Positions 33,105 through 45,389 of a stretch of DNA of 64,000 bases are shown in pieces (position 1 is the stretch's first letter; every line of letters begins with the position of its first letter). This stretch comes from Thereva unica (lineage: Eukaryota; Arthropoda; Insecta; Diptera; Therevidae), in NCBI GenBank assembly GCA_949987705.1, contig OX465283.1:157681850-157745849 (forward strand). The letters are read 5' to 3'. The notes below the pieces were generated by a model. The model saw only the letters and a list, made by a program, of their open reading frames with translations, ran no database searches and had not been told where the DNA came from. Made by a program: the position numbers and the translations under genes.

Positions 33105-34160
33105 CTCTGCGCGGTCATAACAAGATCAATTTGCTGCCACCACACTCTCACTTAAAATTTACTCAAAATTAAAACACTTTAATTAATTACGAAAATTTCA
33201 TAGTTTCATGTTTTGTTAAAGTGACAACACGTAATTTGTGAGCAGCAGAGAAGGCTTCCTATTACGTCTGGAAGATGTCGCTGTCGTGTGCCGTCGTAGC
33301 GTGCAGAGGATTTATGCAAATTTTAAGAATTATAATCATTGAAGATTAATGGATTATGAATTTGAGAGCATCGCATTAAAACAGAAGTGTATTATGCAAA
33401 ATTTATTAGCAACTATTTAGCTCTCACTCAATCTTGCTTTCGGGCGTTACGGTTTAGCTTTAAGGTTGGCTTTATGTGCGCCTTTGTCTCTAGTGTAATT
33501 TAATTGCACTAATGAGCACCCTCTGTTGCTAAAACAAAGTATCACTGATAATATTACCTAACTGAATTTCGCCGAATTGCCGTAGTCGATGCCAATTAGT
33601 GCTTACATGGACAATTGTTTCACTTTGGCTCGTCCCCTGTAATGTTCCCTCGAGCAATTCAGTTTCCCTTTGATCATTTACTGTTTGACTCGGACGGATG
33701 GATAGTCACAGTTTCTGCATGCTGCACCACTATTCGACGTAAATTGGTCTGTTTGGGGAGAATGGTAAGAAGGATTCCTTGGGTAGATTCTCGACAATTT
33801 TCTGGGTAATAGAGCCATTCGTAATTGTCGTCTATGGGAACACATTCCTATTCTGGTCATGCTGGGAATTATTTCGTCATTAGAGACTGGACGTGCTAAG
33901 GATTTCACTGTATGCACAATATAAGGACCCTATGGTAAAGGGCAGTTGTTAGTTGCAATGGGTACAAAATTCGATTGATGTTATCCTATTGTTGAGAGAA
34001 TGGAACGAATTTTGTTGAGGAAGACATTGAGAAATGTTCTTTAGGAACAGAGGGATGAAATCTTAAGAAGTATTTGTTCCTGTATTAAGTAGTTGTTGTT
34101 GGTTGTGCAATAATAGTACCACAGACAAATTTTAACAAAAAAGAAGAGTTCCTATACGCT
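33105..34160. other. Low-copy DNA, nothing recognised
   Basis: AT-rich. No coding homology or repeat boundaries. Confidence 0.4.
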
Positions 34161-34202
34161 TGCACAGTCGGCAATAGGAAAAGGCGTATAATGGAATTTT
34201 TT

Positions 34203-34400
34203 AAAATTACTAACTGGGACACGATACGCCTCGCTGCACCCATAAGCCAATAGAAGCCAATAAAAACCATCCATTGACCTGATATTTTTGGAGAGATGAA
34301 TTTTACACAGATGAAGTGGCTTAAAGAACGGGTACACGAGTCTTGAGACGGCCGCCATGGATCTAACAGTATATTGAGCAGCGTTGCCAACTCTTTCCTC
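34203..34400 (+). repeat. Mosaic of dispersed repeat fragments
   Basis: 34207-34252 (TTACTAACTGGGACACGATACG, CCCATAAGCCAATAG) is a diverged piece of family A. 34337-34375 (TCTTGAGACGGCCGCCATGG) recurs at 35736-35765 in the same orientation. Confidence 0.5.
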
Positions 34401-34640
34401 GAGATACCACTAGATTCTACTTTTAAAATCACCAGAAAACCAGTAAAATATTTTGTTCTTCGCTAAAAGCAGCTATATATTCTACTAAATCTTAATGTTT
34501 GATAGGCGCTGTTTAAGCTGAAATAATCACACCAATTCCAAAAAAATAATGGCTCGCATGCATTACTCTTTTAACCGATTATCATTACACCCTGACTTCA
34601 TCGGTCGAACTGCGCAGGTTGGAGCAAATTGATGGACATT

Positions 34641-34928
34641 GGTAAAATAACCTCAGTTCGCATACGTTTTCCACATATTAAACTGAGAATAAAACAGACC
34701 TCAGTTCGCTAAACTCGACTAGAACTGCATGAAGTTAAACGTAAAAGTTCGCGGAAAAGAGAAATCAACTGAAATAATGTTAATGGCTTTCTAATGAGCT
34801 TTTGCATTTCCAGCTTCTGGCGGAAAAGAAACAACTATTTCAAGCACGAACTGAACCTAAACTGGACTTTAGCCAGTGAAGCCACGTATGTGGATTGAAC
34901 TGAACATTATTGAACTGAGGTTGGTAAA
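34641..34928. mobile_element. Possible small inverted-repeat element with GGTAAA flanks
   Basis: ACCTCAGTTCG near 34650 faces GAACTGAGGT near 34912, and GGTAAA lies just outside both (34641 and 34923). The arms are short and weak beyond this, so the call is tentative. Confidence 0.4.
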
Positions 34929-35635
34929 GCCGGGGGCATTCGACCGCACTCGTAAGGGTATATACGGCTGTAATAATGAAACTTGACGGCTTACCTGGCT
35001 AATCGGGATACCGAAGTTGAACTTGGGTATTTACCTAGCGGACGACATACCTCCCTGTTCCGTCTGGTCTGCCGGCGTCACAGTCTTTGACACCTGATTA
35101 GCGGGATGCACCAATTTTCAGAAGACGTAAGATTCCAATGAGAATATCTCCCACTAACCCCGACGGTTGCATCTAAACTCAAACAATATCAAAAGTTTAA
35201 ACTCGAGGTTCATCACCACCTACTCACGCATATTCTTGCCAATGTTCATGCTGCTAAGGTGTTCGAATGTGGCAAAATTAGTAATGACCGGACCGGACAA
35301 TTATTCAAACCGAGTTATTCCTGATGTTTCTTTAAATAGCATAATTCTATTCGAAAATTACTGGTGTTTTTGGTTTCATTCCATATCAGAAGATGGATTT
35401 GACGCCACTGTTCATCAATTTTGACAATAAACTATGATTTTTATTTAAGTGAATTATTAGGTCAGTAATAATTTTTGTCCTATTATGGTTTAGTGCATGG
35501 CCAACACTAATTTTTTATAGTTGTATACCTCTTACCACAAGAAAAAACCACTAGCCGCTAGATACGATTTTTCCCCACTAAAGGCTAGTCTAAACCACCA
35601 GTCCAAGTGGTAAAACCATTAAGTTCGCAACGATG
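34929..35635. other. Unassigned DNA
   Basis: No homology recognised; a GC-richer patch at 34930-35080 might be LINE-derived but shows no motif. Confidence 0.35.
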
Positions 35636-35639
35636 ATAT

Positions 35640-35770
35640 TGAGTAAACTATATGCTTATTGTATTCTACTTATCATACCTTTTCATTTGATACCCATGTC
35701 GAGGAAGTTGTGAAGAAAGTGGTAGTCCGCCCTCTTGAGACGGCCGCCATGGATCTAACAGCATACTGAG
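35640..35770 (+). repeat. Dispersed repeat H, copy 1
   Basis: TTTTCATTTGATACCCATGTC followed some 55 bases later by ACGGCCGCCATGG. Related copies lie at 59765-59935 and 60265-60490, where the second block reads GGCCGCCATTTTG or ACGGCCGCCATC. Function and class unknown. Confidence 0.6.
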
Positions 35771-35884
35771 TATACTATATTGCTTATGGTATTTCAGTTT
35801 AGTTTCAATAGCGTCATGGCCTACCTATTGTTTGACAGCTGTGTAAATTTTAAATTGTCATTAAATGGAATGGAATGATTTAAA

Positions 35885-37160
35885 CCCGGCTCAAAATCAA
35901 CAATGCCTCGGATACAGACGGCATCCCGGCGGAGCTGGTTAAATATGGAAGGCCTACATTATATCAATCGATTCATGAATTAATTGTGCAAGTATGGGAG
36001 CAGGAAGTGATGCAATAACTGATCAGATTTTCTTAAGGCAGGTTATGGAAAAATGCCGAGGGTTCCAAAAACTCAATGTAACACTTCTTCATAGACTTTA
36101 AAGCCGCTTATGATAGCATAGCCAGAATAGAACTCTACAAAGCCATGAAAGAATTAGACACCCCCAATAAGCTGACAAGACTATGTAGGATGACCAATGT
36201 GTTAAGCCAAGTAAAGGTATCCGGAATTCTGCCAAGACCAATCAACATCTCTAATGGGCTCCGACAAGGGGACGGTCTGGTCTGCCACCTTTTCAACCTG
36301 GCGGTGGAGAAAGTGATCCGAGATTCGAGCGTGACATCAAGCGGCACAATCCGCCACAAGTCCACCCAATTACTGGCTTATGCAGGCGACATTGTCATCG
36401 TTGGAAGAATAACAACAGCTGTACAAGAAACTTTCACTCAGATCGAACAGGCGCGCCTAGGCGGTAGGAAATCTAGGACTGCATATTAACTTCTACAAGA
36501 ACACCTAACATTGGTCCCACAATCAAGATAGAAGAACACGAATTTGAAGTGGTAAAATCTTTTACCTACCTTGGGTCAATAGTAGCAGCCGACAATAGCA
36601 TGGAACCAGAAATACGCGCACGACTGCTAAAAGGCAACAAAGCCTACTATAGTCTGTCAGGGCTCTTTAAATCCAAGTATCTAACCATAACGTCTAAGCT
36701 TTTACTATATAAGACAATGGTCTTACCGGTTCTCACATATGCATCTGAAACCTGGGTGGTTAGCAAAAAGCACTCAAACCTCTTGGCCGTGTTCGAGAGG
36801 AAAATACTTCGGAGAATTGTTGGCCCTGTATGTGAGGAAGGATGATTCCGGAGACTACAATGATGATATCTACGAGCGCTATCGCGACATCGATGTTGTG
36901 AAGAAAATAAAGCTCGGTAGGCTCCGGTGGACAGGGTACCTAGCTCGTATGAGTGAAGATGAGCCTGCGGTAAGACCTATGAGGTGCGACAGCGAAGAAG
37001 ACCCAACCTCCGCTGGAAGGATGGCGTAGACCAGGACGCTCAGAACTTAGGGATGCCAAACTGGATGACATCGGCTCAAAATCGGGACCGGTGGAGAGAA
37101 CAGTTGCGATAGGCCACGACCGGAGCCGGCTCTATCGGTTGTAGAGCCGTTAAGGAAGAA
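35885..37160 (+). pseudogene. RTE-like non-LTR reverse transcriptase, near full RT domain, inactivated
   Basis: Blocks in order on the plus strand: NNASDTDGIPAELVKYGR (35900-35955), FIDFKAAYDSIARIELYKAM (36090-36150, motif A Asp retained), TNKLTRLCRMT-like sequence (36165-36200), SNGLRQGDGLVCHLFNLAVE (36250-36310), LLAYAGDIVIVGR (36370-36412, motif C is YAGD not YADD), FTYLGSIVAADNSMEPEIRA (36559-36620), KTMVLPVLTYASETWVVSK (36712-36768) and the C-terminal LGRLRWTGYLARM (36915-36955), then a GRPRxxWxDGVxxD-type tail in another frame. Stops occur near 36020-36090 and 36487; frameshifts near 36840. The endonuclease is missing (5' truncation). The lost catalytic Asp alone would abolish activity. 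Confidence 0.9.
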
Positions 37161-37497
37161 GAATAAGGACCAAGAAAGAAAAAGAACAGGAGATAGAAAT
37201 ATGCAATAATGTTAGTAAATCCAGGTTCGGTCAAGCTCGACACACCACAATCTTTTACTATTCATACATTTTGTTGGTAATAAAAGACACACTTTACTTT
37301 TTCTACCACCAAATTCTCCAATGCTGAAGGCGATCAAGGAAGTCTTTTCCAAAATCAAGTTTAGTGCAAGAAATAATTATATTAGCCGATCCTTTAAATT
37401 GGTAATGGGAATTCTATACACATTGACCTGTCGTATATGTATAAGATACAAGCTCACGTGCATTGTAATTTCCCCTTTCTTCTCCTTGTAATTTCCA

Positions 37498-37748
37498 TCT
37501 GACCACGACAAGAGTGGCAGCGACACCGTTAAATTGCGATGAACGGGTGATTTAGGTTTTTAAACGAACGGGGTGACACTTTTATTTTCGAAAAAGTACT
37601 TTCGTTGTGGGATTTGGGCATCTCACTGCCAATGGAAAAGCGATTTTGAGATTCCCAATTGTTTTGGCGTACGCCATACTATTGAATTATGAATGTGGCG
37701 GGGCGCACCGTGTTCAAGCTAGTTAATGTAGAAGTACTTAATTTTGAA
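37498..37748 (-). repeat. Dispersed repeat family A, copy 3 (inverted, near full length)
   Basis: Reverse complement of 357-612 over nearly its whole length, including ATTTTCGAAAAAG-type, CAACGAAAG and TTGGCGTACGCCAT blocks. A 21-bp tandem array starts exactly where the family ends. Confidence 0.8.
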
Positions 37749-37895
37749 GCGGATGAATTTGATTTGCAAAAAGGTGAATTCAAATTGCAAAAAGGTGAAT
37801 TCAAATTGCAAAAAGGTGAAACTCATTTGTAAAAAGGTGAATTTAATTTGCAAAGGGATTAATTTGATTTGCAAAGGGGTGAATTTAATGTGAAA
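37749..37895 (+). repeat. 21-bp minisatellite, about 7 units
   Basis: Units of TTGCAAAAAGGTGAATTCAA type, perfect in the middle and diverged at both ends (TTGCAAAGGGATTAATTTGA). The minus strand is open through it (repeats of FTFLQFE) only because the unit is a multiple of three. Confidence 0.88.
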
Positions 37896-37899
37896 AATA

Positions 37900-39585
37900 A
37901 CGAAAAAAAACAAGTAGTTAATTGTTTATTCAACGTTCAAACAAAAATATATTCACCATAATCGATAGAAGGGTTATAAAATAATTCTCTCCAAACTTCA
38001 CCCTTGAGGCTGGAATCAGAAACTCACCAAAGTTTCATTTAATTAAAATTACACCACAATCCTGTAATTTTGTCCTCATCCTGTAACGCTCATTCCAAAC
38101 AAATCCCACACTATCGAAGGTGAACATTTTACCTATATAACTAAAATCACGAAGGACTTCAAATGTCCTGGCGGCTAATAACAGTACGAGTGCGGTGCTG
38201 GCAGTGCTGCTGCTCCACCACTTGCCTCCACTACAAATAAATCCATTTTAATCTTGTTATTTGTTATCACACAGTTAGGTTACCCCCAAAACGGGGTGTT
38301 ATTGTATTTCTATGTTCCGTAATTAAAATCCCCGGTGGGCACTCTCTAATTAAGACGCGTCTTGTTAATTTTTAATACCTTGTGGCTCCCCAGCTCCCCA
38401 AGCAGAATTGGTCCTTGACTGGTGGCTGGGCTGGGCTGGGCTGGGCGTACAAAGTCGTGGGCCTCAACTGTTTCGGGCCTATATCCGAAGGCGGCGACGG
38501 CCGAGAGGGGCGGGGGCATGGGAGACCTAAAATGTTGAACTAATTTAATTTGCGTAATGCTGGAAGGGAAAAACGGAATAAGGTGTGCTGATGAATTTTA
38601 AATGCCGTGAAAAGCATTGTTGGGGGATTCCGTTCTACTTTTTTTTTATTATTTTGAAATTTTTTTACCTGCTGGAACACCTTCGTAAGCGAATTGTTTA
38701 ATAGGGTTTACGGCATTTTCCTTTTTCGGCTTTCTTTCTTGCTGGCAAATAAAATTGGTAAGAAAAAAAAAACACTGTTAATTTTATTTCTGGTTTCGAT
38801 ATTTTTTCGTCCTTCCCCCACTCCTGTTGTGGTGGACCCATTGCCCTCGATTGGAACACGTTTTCCTTTCAGCTTTTAATATTGATTAAATTAATTTTTT
38901 TTTTTCGAACCATGCAAAAACATATTTTTTTCTTCTTATTTTAAATTTTAAATCCCTCTCTCAAAAAAACAAGCCCTGCCCCAACACCAATACTAGTTCT
39001 GATATGCGCGCTGCTTTATCACACTCCAGCCAGGTGCGAAATCTTGCCTTCCGTGCATGTTTTAATGATGTAACACTTCTTAATGCCGTTAATGTTGTTA
39101 AGGTGTGACATTCGCTGGGTGTAATGCCGCCGTGAACATACGCTTTAGTTTCGGTTATACAAGATGGAAATGTTTCAATTTTAACAACGGTATCAACTTT
39201 CTTTTCATCGCAAATACTCTTTAAAATTTATTAAGGGAAAAGACGCCTTCAATGGAGGTGTGCTTGCTGTAGAATGAATTTGGTAGTTAATTTTTTATGG
39301 TCCTACTTTATACCTAGATAGGTAGAGATGGAGGTAGTAACAAAATAATTAATTTTAATCTGCTGAGTGCCCTGCTCGAGTAATATTCGTCGTATGTGGG
39401 GAAAGCAGGTAGGTTTAGTGCGGAAGGGTGGAACTATCTCACTTTTTTTATTTAGTCTTTTTGTTTATGTTATTTCCTCGTAGATGCAAATATACAGAGC
39501 TGTTAACAGTTGTAGTAGGTAGGTTGTGGGAAAATATCCGTAGCCTAACCAGCCGAATGTGTCAGCGATTATGCAGGAGTCGATT
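37900..39585. other. Low-copy DNA, no gene supported
   Basis: Includes a (GGGCT)n run at 38425-38448 in a GC-richer patch (38400-38530), and T-rich tracts near 38640 and 38900. No coding or RNA gene recognised. Confidence 0.4.
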
Positions 39586-39589
39586 GCGA

Positions 39590-39676
39590 CGGCAATGGGG
39601 GCCTCGGAAACCTATGGAGTAAGGCGTCTGGGTACCACCTCAGAGGTCCCGGGTTCGAATCCCGGCCAGCCCCACG
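39590..39676 (+). ncRNA. tRNA-like SINE head (degenerate)
   Basis: A perfect B box GGTTCGAATCC at 39652-39662 sits in a perfect 5-bp T stem (CCGGG/CCCGG) with a 7-base loop, as in tRNA. Upstream TATGGAGTAAGGCGTCTGG is an imperfect A box. The acceptor stem only pairs for about four bases (GGGC/GCCC), and no clear anticodon arm forms. So this is a tRNA-derived SINE promoter or a tRNA pseudogene, not a functional tRNA. A family D element begins about 40 bases downstream. Confidence 0.55.
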
Positions 39677-39714
39677 GTCCTTCGCCTTTTCCACTTCCCC
39701 CCATCATAACTTTG

Positions 39715-40200
39715 GGGTCGTCCATTAATTACGTGAGGCTTTTAGGGGTGGAGGGGGTCGAGCCGATTCGACTGCTTACCATAGCAGGTTATTATTTCAA
39801 GTGCAAAAATGTTCATGGCCTCAAAGCTTCAAAGGGCGGCTCCAGCCTCATGCCGTGAACCCTCGCAAACAAGCGCAAACACGAGTGTAGATGGTTTTCA
39901 TGACTAGCTCGAGCCTTGTTTTCCGTTTCGAGTCGATACAGTGTGAATTCTTGCCGAAAATTCACCGCTTCAGAGTGAATAGAAGTTCAGATCTTCAGGC
40001 CCGAACTGACGATAAATGCGAGTTTTCTCAGCTTTCTTGAACTGCAGACCCCGTACAGTTGGCGGCCGGTGAGTGTATAATGATACTTGGCCTCAAGGCA
40101 AAATCTTTCAGGCCAAGGCCTGCTGGCGACCTGTGTGTAGATTGGGGCCTTAAGATATGGGTGAATCCTACACAAAAATTTGTTGTCGATTGTCAAATGC
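39715..40200 (+). mobile_element. Inverted-repeat element family D, copy 2
   Basis: Left end GGGTCGTCCATTAATTACGT then GAGGCTTTTAGGGG; interior shares GTTCAGATCTTCAGGC, CTCATGCCGTGAACCCTCGC and the TTCAAGTGCAAAAATG block with 10725-11527. The right inverted end is not visible, so it is truncated, and there is an internal rearrangement compared with copy 1. Confidence 0.65.
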
Positions 40201-40604
40201 GCCAAACGCGGGTCTCGTCGAATGCTGCAGACTACGAGCCAAGTAACACTGACCCGCGGAAAAGCCCTTAGAATTTAGAACAACTATAGAAGGCACACCC
40301 CGAATTTTAGCGTAATGAAATGCTTGTTGAGTGGGTGCTCACGTTTTGGTAGTTGTGTGTCCACTACCAGCGGAAAAGCGAGATGAACTTTTTACACGCC
40401 TTTCACTCCGAATTCTAATCAGCTGATGGCATTTCATCTTAATGTAAACAAAGCAGATATATGTAATTTGACACTCAACTGACCCAGATTACACTACGGT
40501 TACGAACAAGGATTTTAAAAGCTTTTCAGGGCCAAGGAAGTGTTTGGACAAAAATATATCCGAACTCTGGGTAGCTAACTGTCGCCCTCCAGTTTCAAGA
40601 GATC

Positions 40605-41235
40605 ATGGGGACACAAGAGAAAGAAACTGCCTTAAGTAACGGAGCCACTGGACATGCGTGTTATGCAGACGGGTTGTCAGCCGCTGAAGATGAGTCTTTA
40701 GACGCGGAATTCGCCTGCACCGCTACATTAGACTCAGGGTGTGTTCGGTTGTGCCGGAACGTACAGCTTGGCAAACCTGGGTTTGTCAAGTTCAGCCATG
40801 GTCAAAAGAAAGGCTTTAAAAAAAGTCAGGCAAAAGGAATAACCAGGTAAAAAGCTGTGACAAAGCTTTCCTGAGCTGAAAAGAGTTGGCTCAAAGGAGG
40901 AAAGACCGGATTACATGGAACAGAAGAGGCCCAAAATGGGCAAAAGGTCCAACAGCCTCACCTTTAACCTGGCATAGCTAAAGGAGGCGGTCATTGACTT
41001 TGTCGGCAGGAAGCCATGTAGGCGGCGAAATCAAGCCGGTTTTTGCGGGAAGTTTCTTAAGAACAGGCTGGATACTTCTGGTCTGTTCAAACTTTGACAG
41101 CGCAAAAGGGTGAGAAAAGGAGTATCAAGGGGAGGATCCCTATCAATTCGCCCATATCAGGCTGATCCTCTTTAGGTGCAGCCATAAATGCAGGGATCTC
41201 TGCTTATCAGACATTTTCTGAGCCCCACTCAAGTA
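40605..41235 (+). pseudogene. Possible LINE ORF1 remnant
   Basis: An 81-codon frame (40605-40850, MGTQEKETALSNGATGHACY) ends in a Lys-rich stretch (KKGFKKSQAKG). In other frames LSRAERKRLAQRRK lies near 40873-40915 and PVFAGSFLRTGWILL near 41037-41085. The basic SxAxRKRLxxRR wording resembles ORF1/gag-like proteins of I/R1-type LINEs, but no zinc knuckle is found, so this is a weak call. It could also be unrelated DNA. Confidence 0.3.
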
Positions 41236-44200
41236 CAGTATTCTTCAATTAAAGACCTTTTTTCCTTAGTCCGTAGGGCTGGCGATCTTATTCGTCAGTA
41301 GGGTAGTTTGCACAATTATCCTAACTTGGCAGCAGTTGTTTACCATATGGTTTGCCCTTATACTCGCGTAACAAACTGAACTTTTGCGATCTTTGAAGAA
41401 TACAGTCAATGAAAGTAAGCAAGATTCAACAAATCCTGTGCAAGCGAGTAAAAATAAAAAATTATCATACAACGGGCGAACAGAGGCTTTGATTGAAACA
41501 TCGTTATGTGCGGCAGTTGTTTGCAAAACTGTAACGCCGAAATTATTATGAAATCTGGTGCTCACATCGTCGAATTTGAACAATTCAAAATTTGTAATAA
41601 CGCACTACAACAAATTTTGTTATTTCTTGTCGATTTTTTGGCTTCTTCAGGCCATTAAATAACAAAAAATTTCCGCACCACATACTCCACGTAAAACAAA
41701 CCGACGACTGGCGAGCTTGTTTCTCTTGTGCATCGATAGTATTTATGTATGTCAATTCAAAGGCTGATTGTACATAACAATAATATTATATGTCCATGTG
41801 TACAGCACAGTACTTGGCCATTAAACAATTTTTTTTTTTTGATAAGTTTTGCCGTCCTGTGCCATACATGCTTCCGCTAACAAAGGTTAAAACTCTACGG
41901 CCATCCTATGCCTCTTGAAAAAGCAAGCGGCCAGTGTTCGCCCGTTGTAAGGCAATGGACGTTCTTCACCCATGGCATTCTAACTATACTCGAACATTAC
42001 TGAAAAAACTATGTACATAAACAGCACTTATTATCTAATTAAAATATTGTAAAATTAAATAAAACAAAAATAACAAAATTTATCAACTTACCACAATTTG
42101 ATATCAAATGCATCAAAAATCCTATGCACGCCAATCTCCACCAAATAGAAAATTTCGCCCTAATTGTCGGCGTTCTATAAATTGACGACATTTTCATGTA
42201 CATATCTCCTAATTACTTATAAATATCTTCCAAACAAGATATCACAACAACACACACACTAGATATTACACATTTCTTAATTAACACAGGTGTACGACCA
42301 CCAACGGTACGATATAGAGGCCTCCAATTGATGGAGGGGGGATGAAAAAAAAACAAACTGGTAAAATACAACTAATGCATCACTGCACACTAAATTAATT
42401 TAACCACCTGACACTGGCACATCGCTCTTTCTCTCTTTCTGTTGCGTCTCTTCTGGATTTTTTTGGGTACGCACATACGCTCATTCACACTTCCGTATGG
42501 AATCCTGCACTACCAAATATAGCCCCGGCTACACAATATAATTTCATTAATTAGTGACATGCTTCACTGGTAGCAGCCTATCCGTACGCATTTATTCCGG
42601 AATGAATCCCGACGCTGACAGGGATAAAAGTATCAATTTGTCAAATTTGACATATTTTGTCGGAGGGCGGCGCAGAGGATCACACACAGAACTAGTTGTG
42701 GAGCATACAGAGGACGCGTCGCACACGGTGAAAGTTAAATTGTTGAAACTATGAATTTCAGTTTGTAAAAGGGCGCGAGTTTTGTTGTTGCCCGGTTTTT
42801 CGTCTTTCTTGGGGCCTGTCGAGCTAGATCTGCGGGTTTCTGCCCATGGAGGAGACGCGCTCTTGACATATGCATCCAGATGGGTGCCCCTATTGGATTT
42901 CGGATTGTTCAGATAACATACAAGACTTTCGGTGGCGCTGATGCTGGTGGTGGCAGAGTAGAAGGCGGCTCGAGGACGACAGACTATGGTTGGATGCTTC
43001 CTCCTCGTAAATAAACACAAAGAAGTCTCTTAGTTGTTCTGCTGCTATAAGAAGATGGATAAGAAGACGTGTGCCGTACGTATGCTGCTCCTCCAGCGGA
43101 GACAAGGGGGACCACTCTGCTTATAATACTTTGGAGCTTTCCGTTTTTATCTATTTTTGGTATCTTATGGGTTTACGCTGTTTCACAGGCCGCATAATTG
43201 CTTGTTTATGTTTTATGATTGCTACCCTAAAATATGTGTAGGCAACGGCGGCACTAACCGCGCGACACTAAAAACCTGCTACACTTGTTACATTAGTGTT
43301 CTTTATAGTGTCGTACACAAAATTGTAAAGTAAAATCGTTGCTTTTGTTGTTTTTGTTGTTGTCGGTGCTGTTGTAGCTGATGTTCTGACTTCACATTAA
43401 AAATCACCACCCAAGAAGACTCAGCCTCTGTACTAGTACATCTCTCCTTTGTACTAGTACTTTTTTTTATATTCTCTCTGTGTGTACTGCTCCCTCCTCT
43501 ACACTTTTTCCTAGAAATTCCTTAAGAATTCCATTTCCATTCTATTACGATGATTTACCTGCAAAAGAAAGCAAAAATGAAAAAAAAAAGAATAAAATTA
43601 GGTAATAGCCAGAGAAAAAGAGAAAAAATAATACGTAACTTTTCTAGGAAATAAATCAAAATAAAGGACACAATTTCATCTCCTAAACGGCTCCAGAAAG
43701 GAACAAATTTATGCCGGGAATACTTTACATATTTCTCCCCATACAAGAGGCCACAGAGGACCCCCAGCTCAGAGAGAGTGAAGGAGCGTTTCCTTTTATC
43801 ATTGATTATGCTACATTCTTTCTGTATATACACGACCCGGCTGTTTTACGCGCGTTATAGATATCCATACCCGCCACCCTCTTAAGGACTCCCACCCCCT
43901 CGTCGTCCTTTACCTTTTACTTTAAGTCGTGTAATAAAATTTCCTCCTCGACAATTTAAATTTCATTAAAAAAAAATCATCCCAAAAAAAATCCTTACCG
44001 ACTATAAGGATATAATTTATTCGGCAGTTTCTCCTGCACCGACATATATCTTTTTTTTGTTGTTGCCTGCTACTACTCAACCCAAGCCCCATTATCACCT
44101 GGACATAATTAGACCCATTAAGAGACTGTAAAAAAAAAAATTGTCGGTGTCGGTGAAGAAATTGTCGGTGTCGGTGGAGATTTTTCTCTTTCTCTCTCTC

Positions 44201-45385
44201 ATAAACACAATTAAGCCATTTTCTGGCAATTTTCAAGTTTATGTCTGGACCACCAAAAAAAAGAATTTTGCAGTATTATTATTATTATTTTCACTGCCTT
44301 TGTGGTGTTCACTGCTGCTGCTGCTGCGGTAAGAGCAATTTTTATTGATTGTTGTTACTGGTTATTACCTGCCATTTACCTTGTATCAAGGGAAATTTTT
44401 TACAACCTTTGCGGTGTATGTGACTATGTAGAAGCTTTTTACCTTATTTCTTATATATATATTTTTTTTAAAGGTTTTTGAATGGTTTGAACGAACAAGG
44501 ACCTGAACAAGGTATCTCTCTAACAAAATGAATATTGTTATTACTTGCTCCGCAGGAACGGAGCGAGCCTCTGCTGCTCGCTCTATAGTGGAAAATTCAT
44601 TTTGGGTTGTTTTGTAATATAGACGTACATTAATGTTTTAATAATAACGGTGATTTAGGCTTAAGCAAATGGTGCTTGTTGAAAATTTACCTAAGGACTA
44701 AATTTACATTTTCACTTGGTTGGTGATTTGCCGGGCCCCCCGAAAAATGGATGGAAGCATGTCTGACACAGACAGGACCAGGGTGTATAGAGGAGGACTC
44801 TCTGATGGGTATCCTAATAAAATTTTCTCTCTCGAAAATTGTTGGTCCAAAAGAGTGATATTTTTAAGGACAATGTTCTTTGTTAAATGTAAATTTCTAT
44901 TTAAGTTTTTTTGAAGGTCACCATTTTGTGTTTTTTTTTGTTTTATTTAAAGCTAGTGGCATCAATGATAAACTCTTGAGCTGTGGGAGAAATATTTAGA
45001 GACCTTTTCAAAGAGAATATAGTCCTAAAGCTGCTGGCAGATACATGCGGGCTTGCGTTACGGGCATTGGTTTCGCGATAAGGGCGACTTTTCATTGACA
45101 CATAGCTGCAGTGCTGGAATCGCGTTCGGACTGTGACGCAACCTGAAACTCAAAGAGAAAGGTGTACGAAATAGGAGGTAAACTGAAAAACTGTATGATT
45201 TTTGTTCGCCTTTTGCAATTGTTTTTTCGTCTTTTTCTAAGCGGTCCCCGCACTATGTACTACCCATGTCCAATGCTGCTTAACTTCTGTAATCGAACGA
45301 GAACCGGTATACTGAGTATCCTAATGTTACAATTTATGGTCATTGAGATAATTGCCAGTTTTTCCGTTCATATAAATTTTCTGAA
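41236..45385. other. Long low-copy AT-rich region, no gene supported
   Basis: Contains a block near 41885-41960 (CTACGGCCATCCTATGCC, GCCCGTTGTAAGGC) that recurs at 58540-58600, plus microsatellite-like GTT, ATT and CTG runs (43350-43370, 44275-44330) and a double GTCGGTGTCGGTG near 44144-44178. Open frames up to about 142 codons (42592-43020 minus) have no homology. Possibly intronic or intergenic host DNA. Confidence 0.4.
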
Positions 45386-45389
45386 AACT

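Noticed and set aside
37719..37913. Repetitive protein FTFLQFE
   Set aside because: Arises from a 21-base minisatellite; no gene context.
39590..39676. Functional tRNA gene
   Set aside because: T arm and B box are perfect, but the acceptor stem pairs for only about four bases and no anticodon arm is clear; kept as a tRNA-like SINE head.
40605..40850. Independent host gene of 81 codons
   Set aside because: No splice or promoter evidence and a basic LINE-ORF1-like end; listed only as a weak LINE remnant.
42592..43020. 142-codon minus-strand open frame
   Set aside because: No recognisable domain, Ser/Thr-rich low-complexity composition, and overlapping frames; taken as chance.
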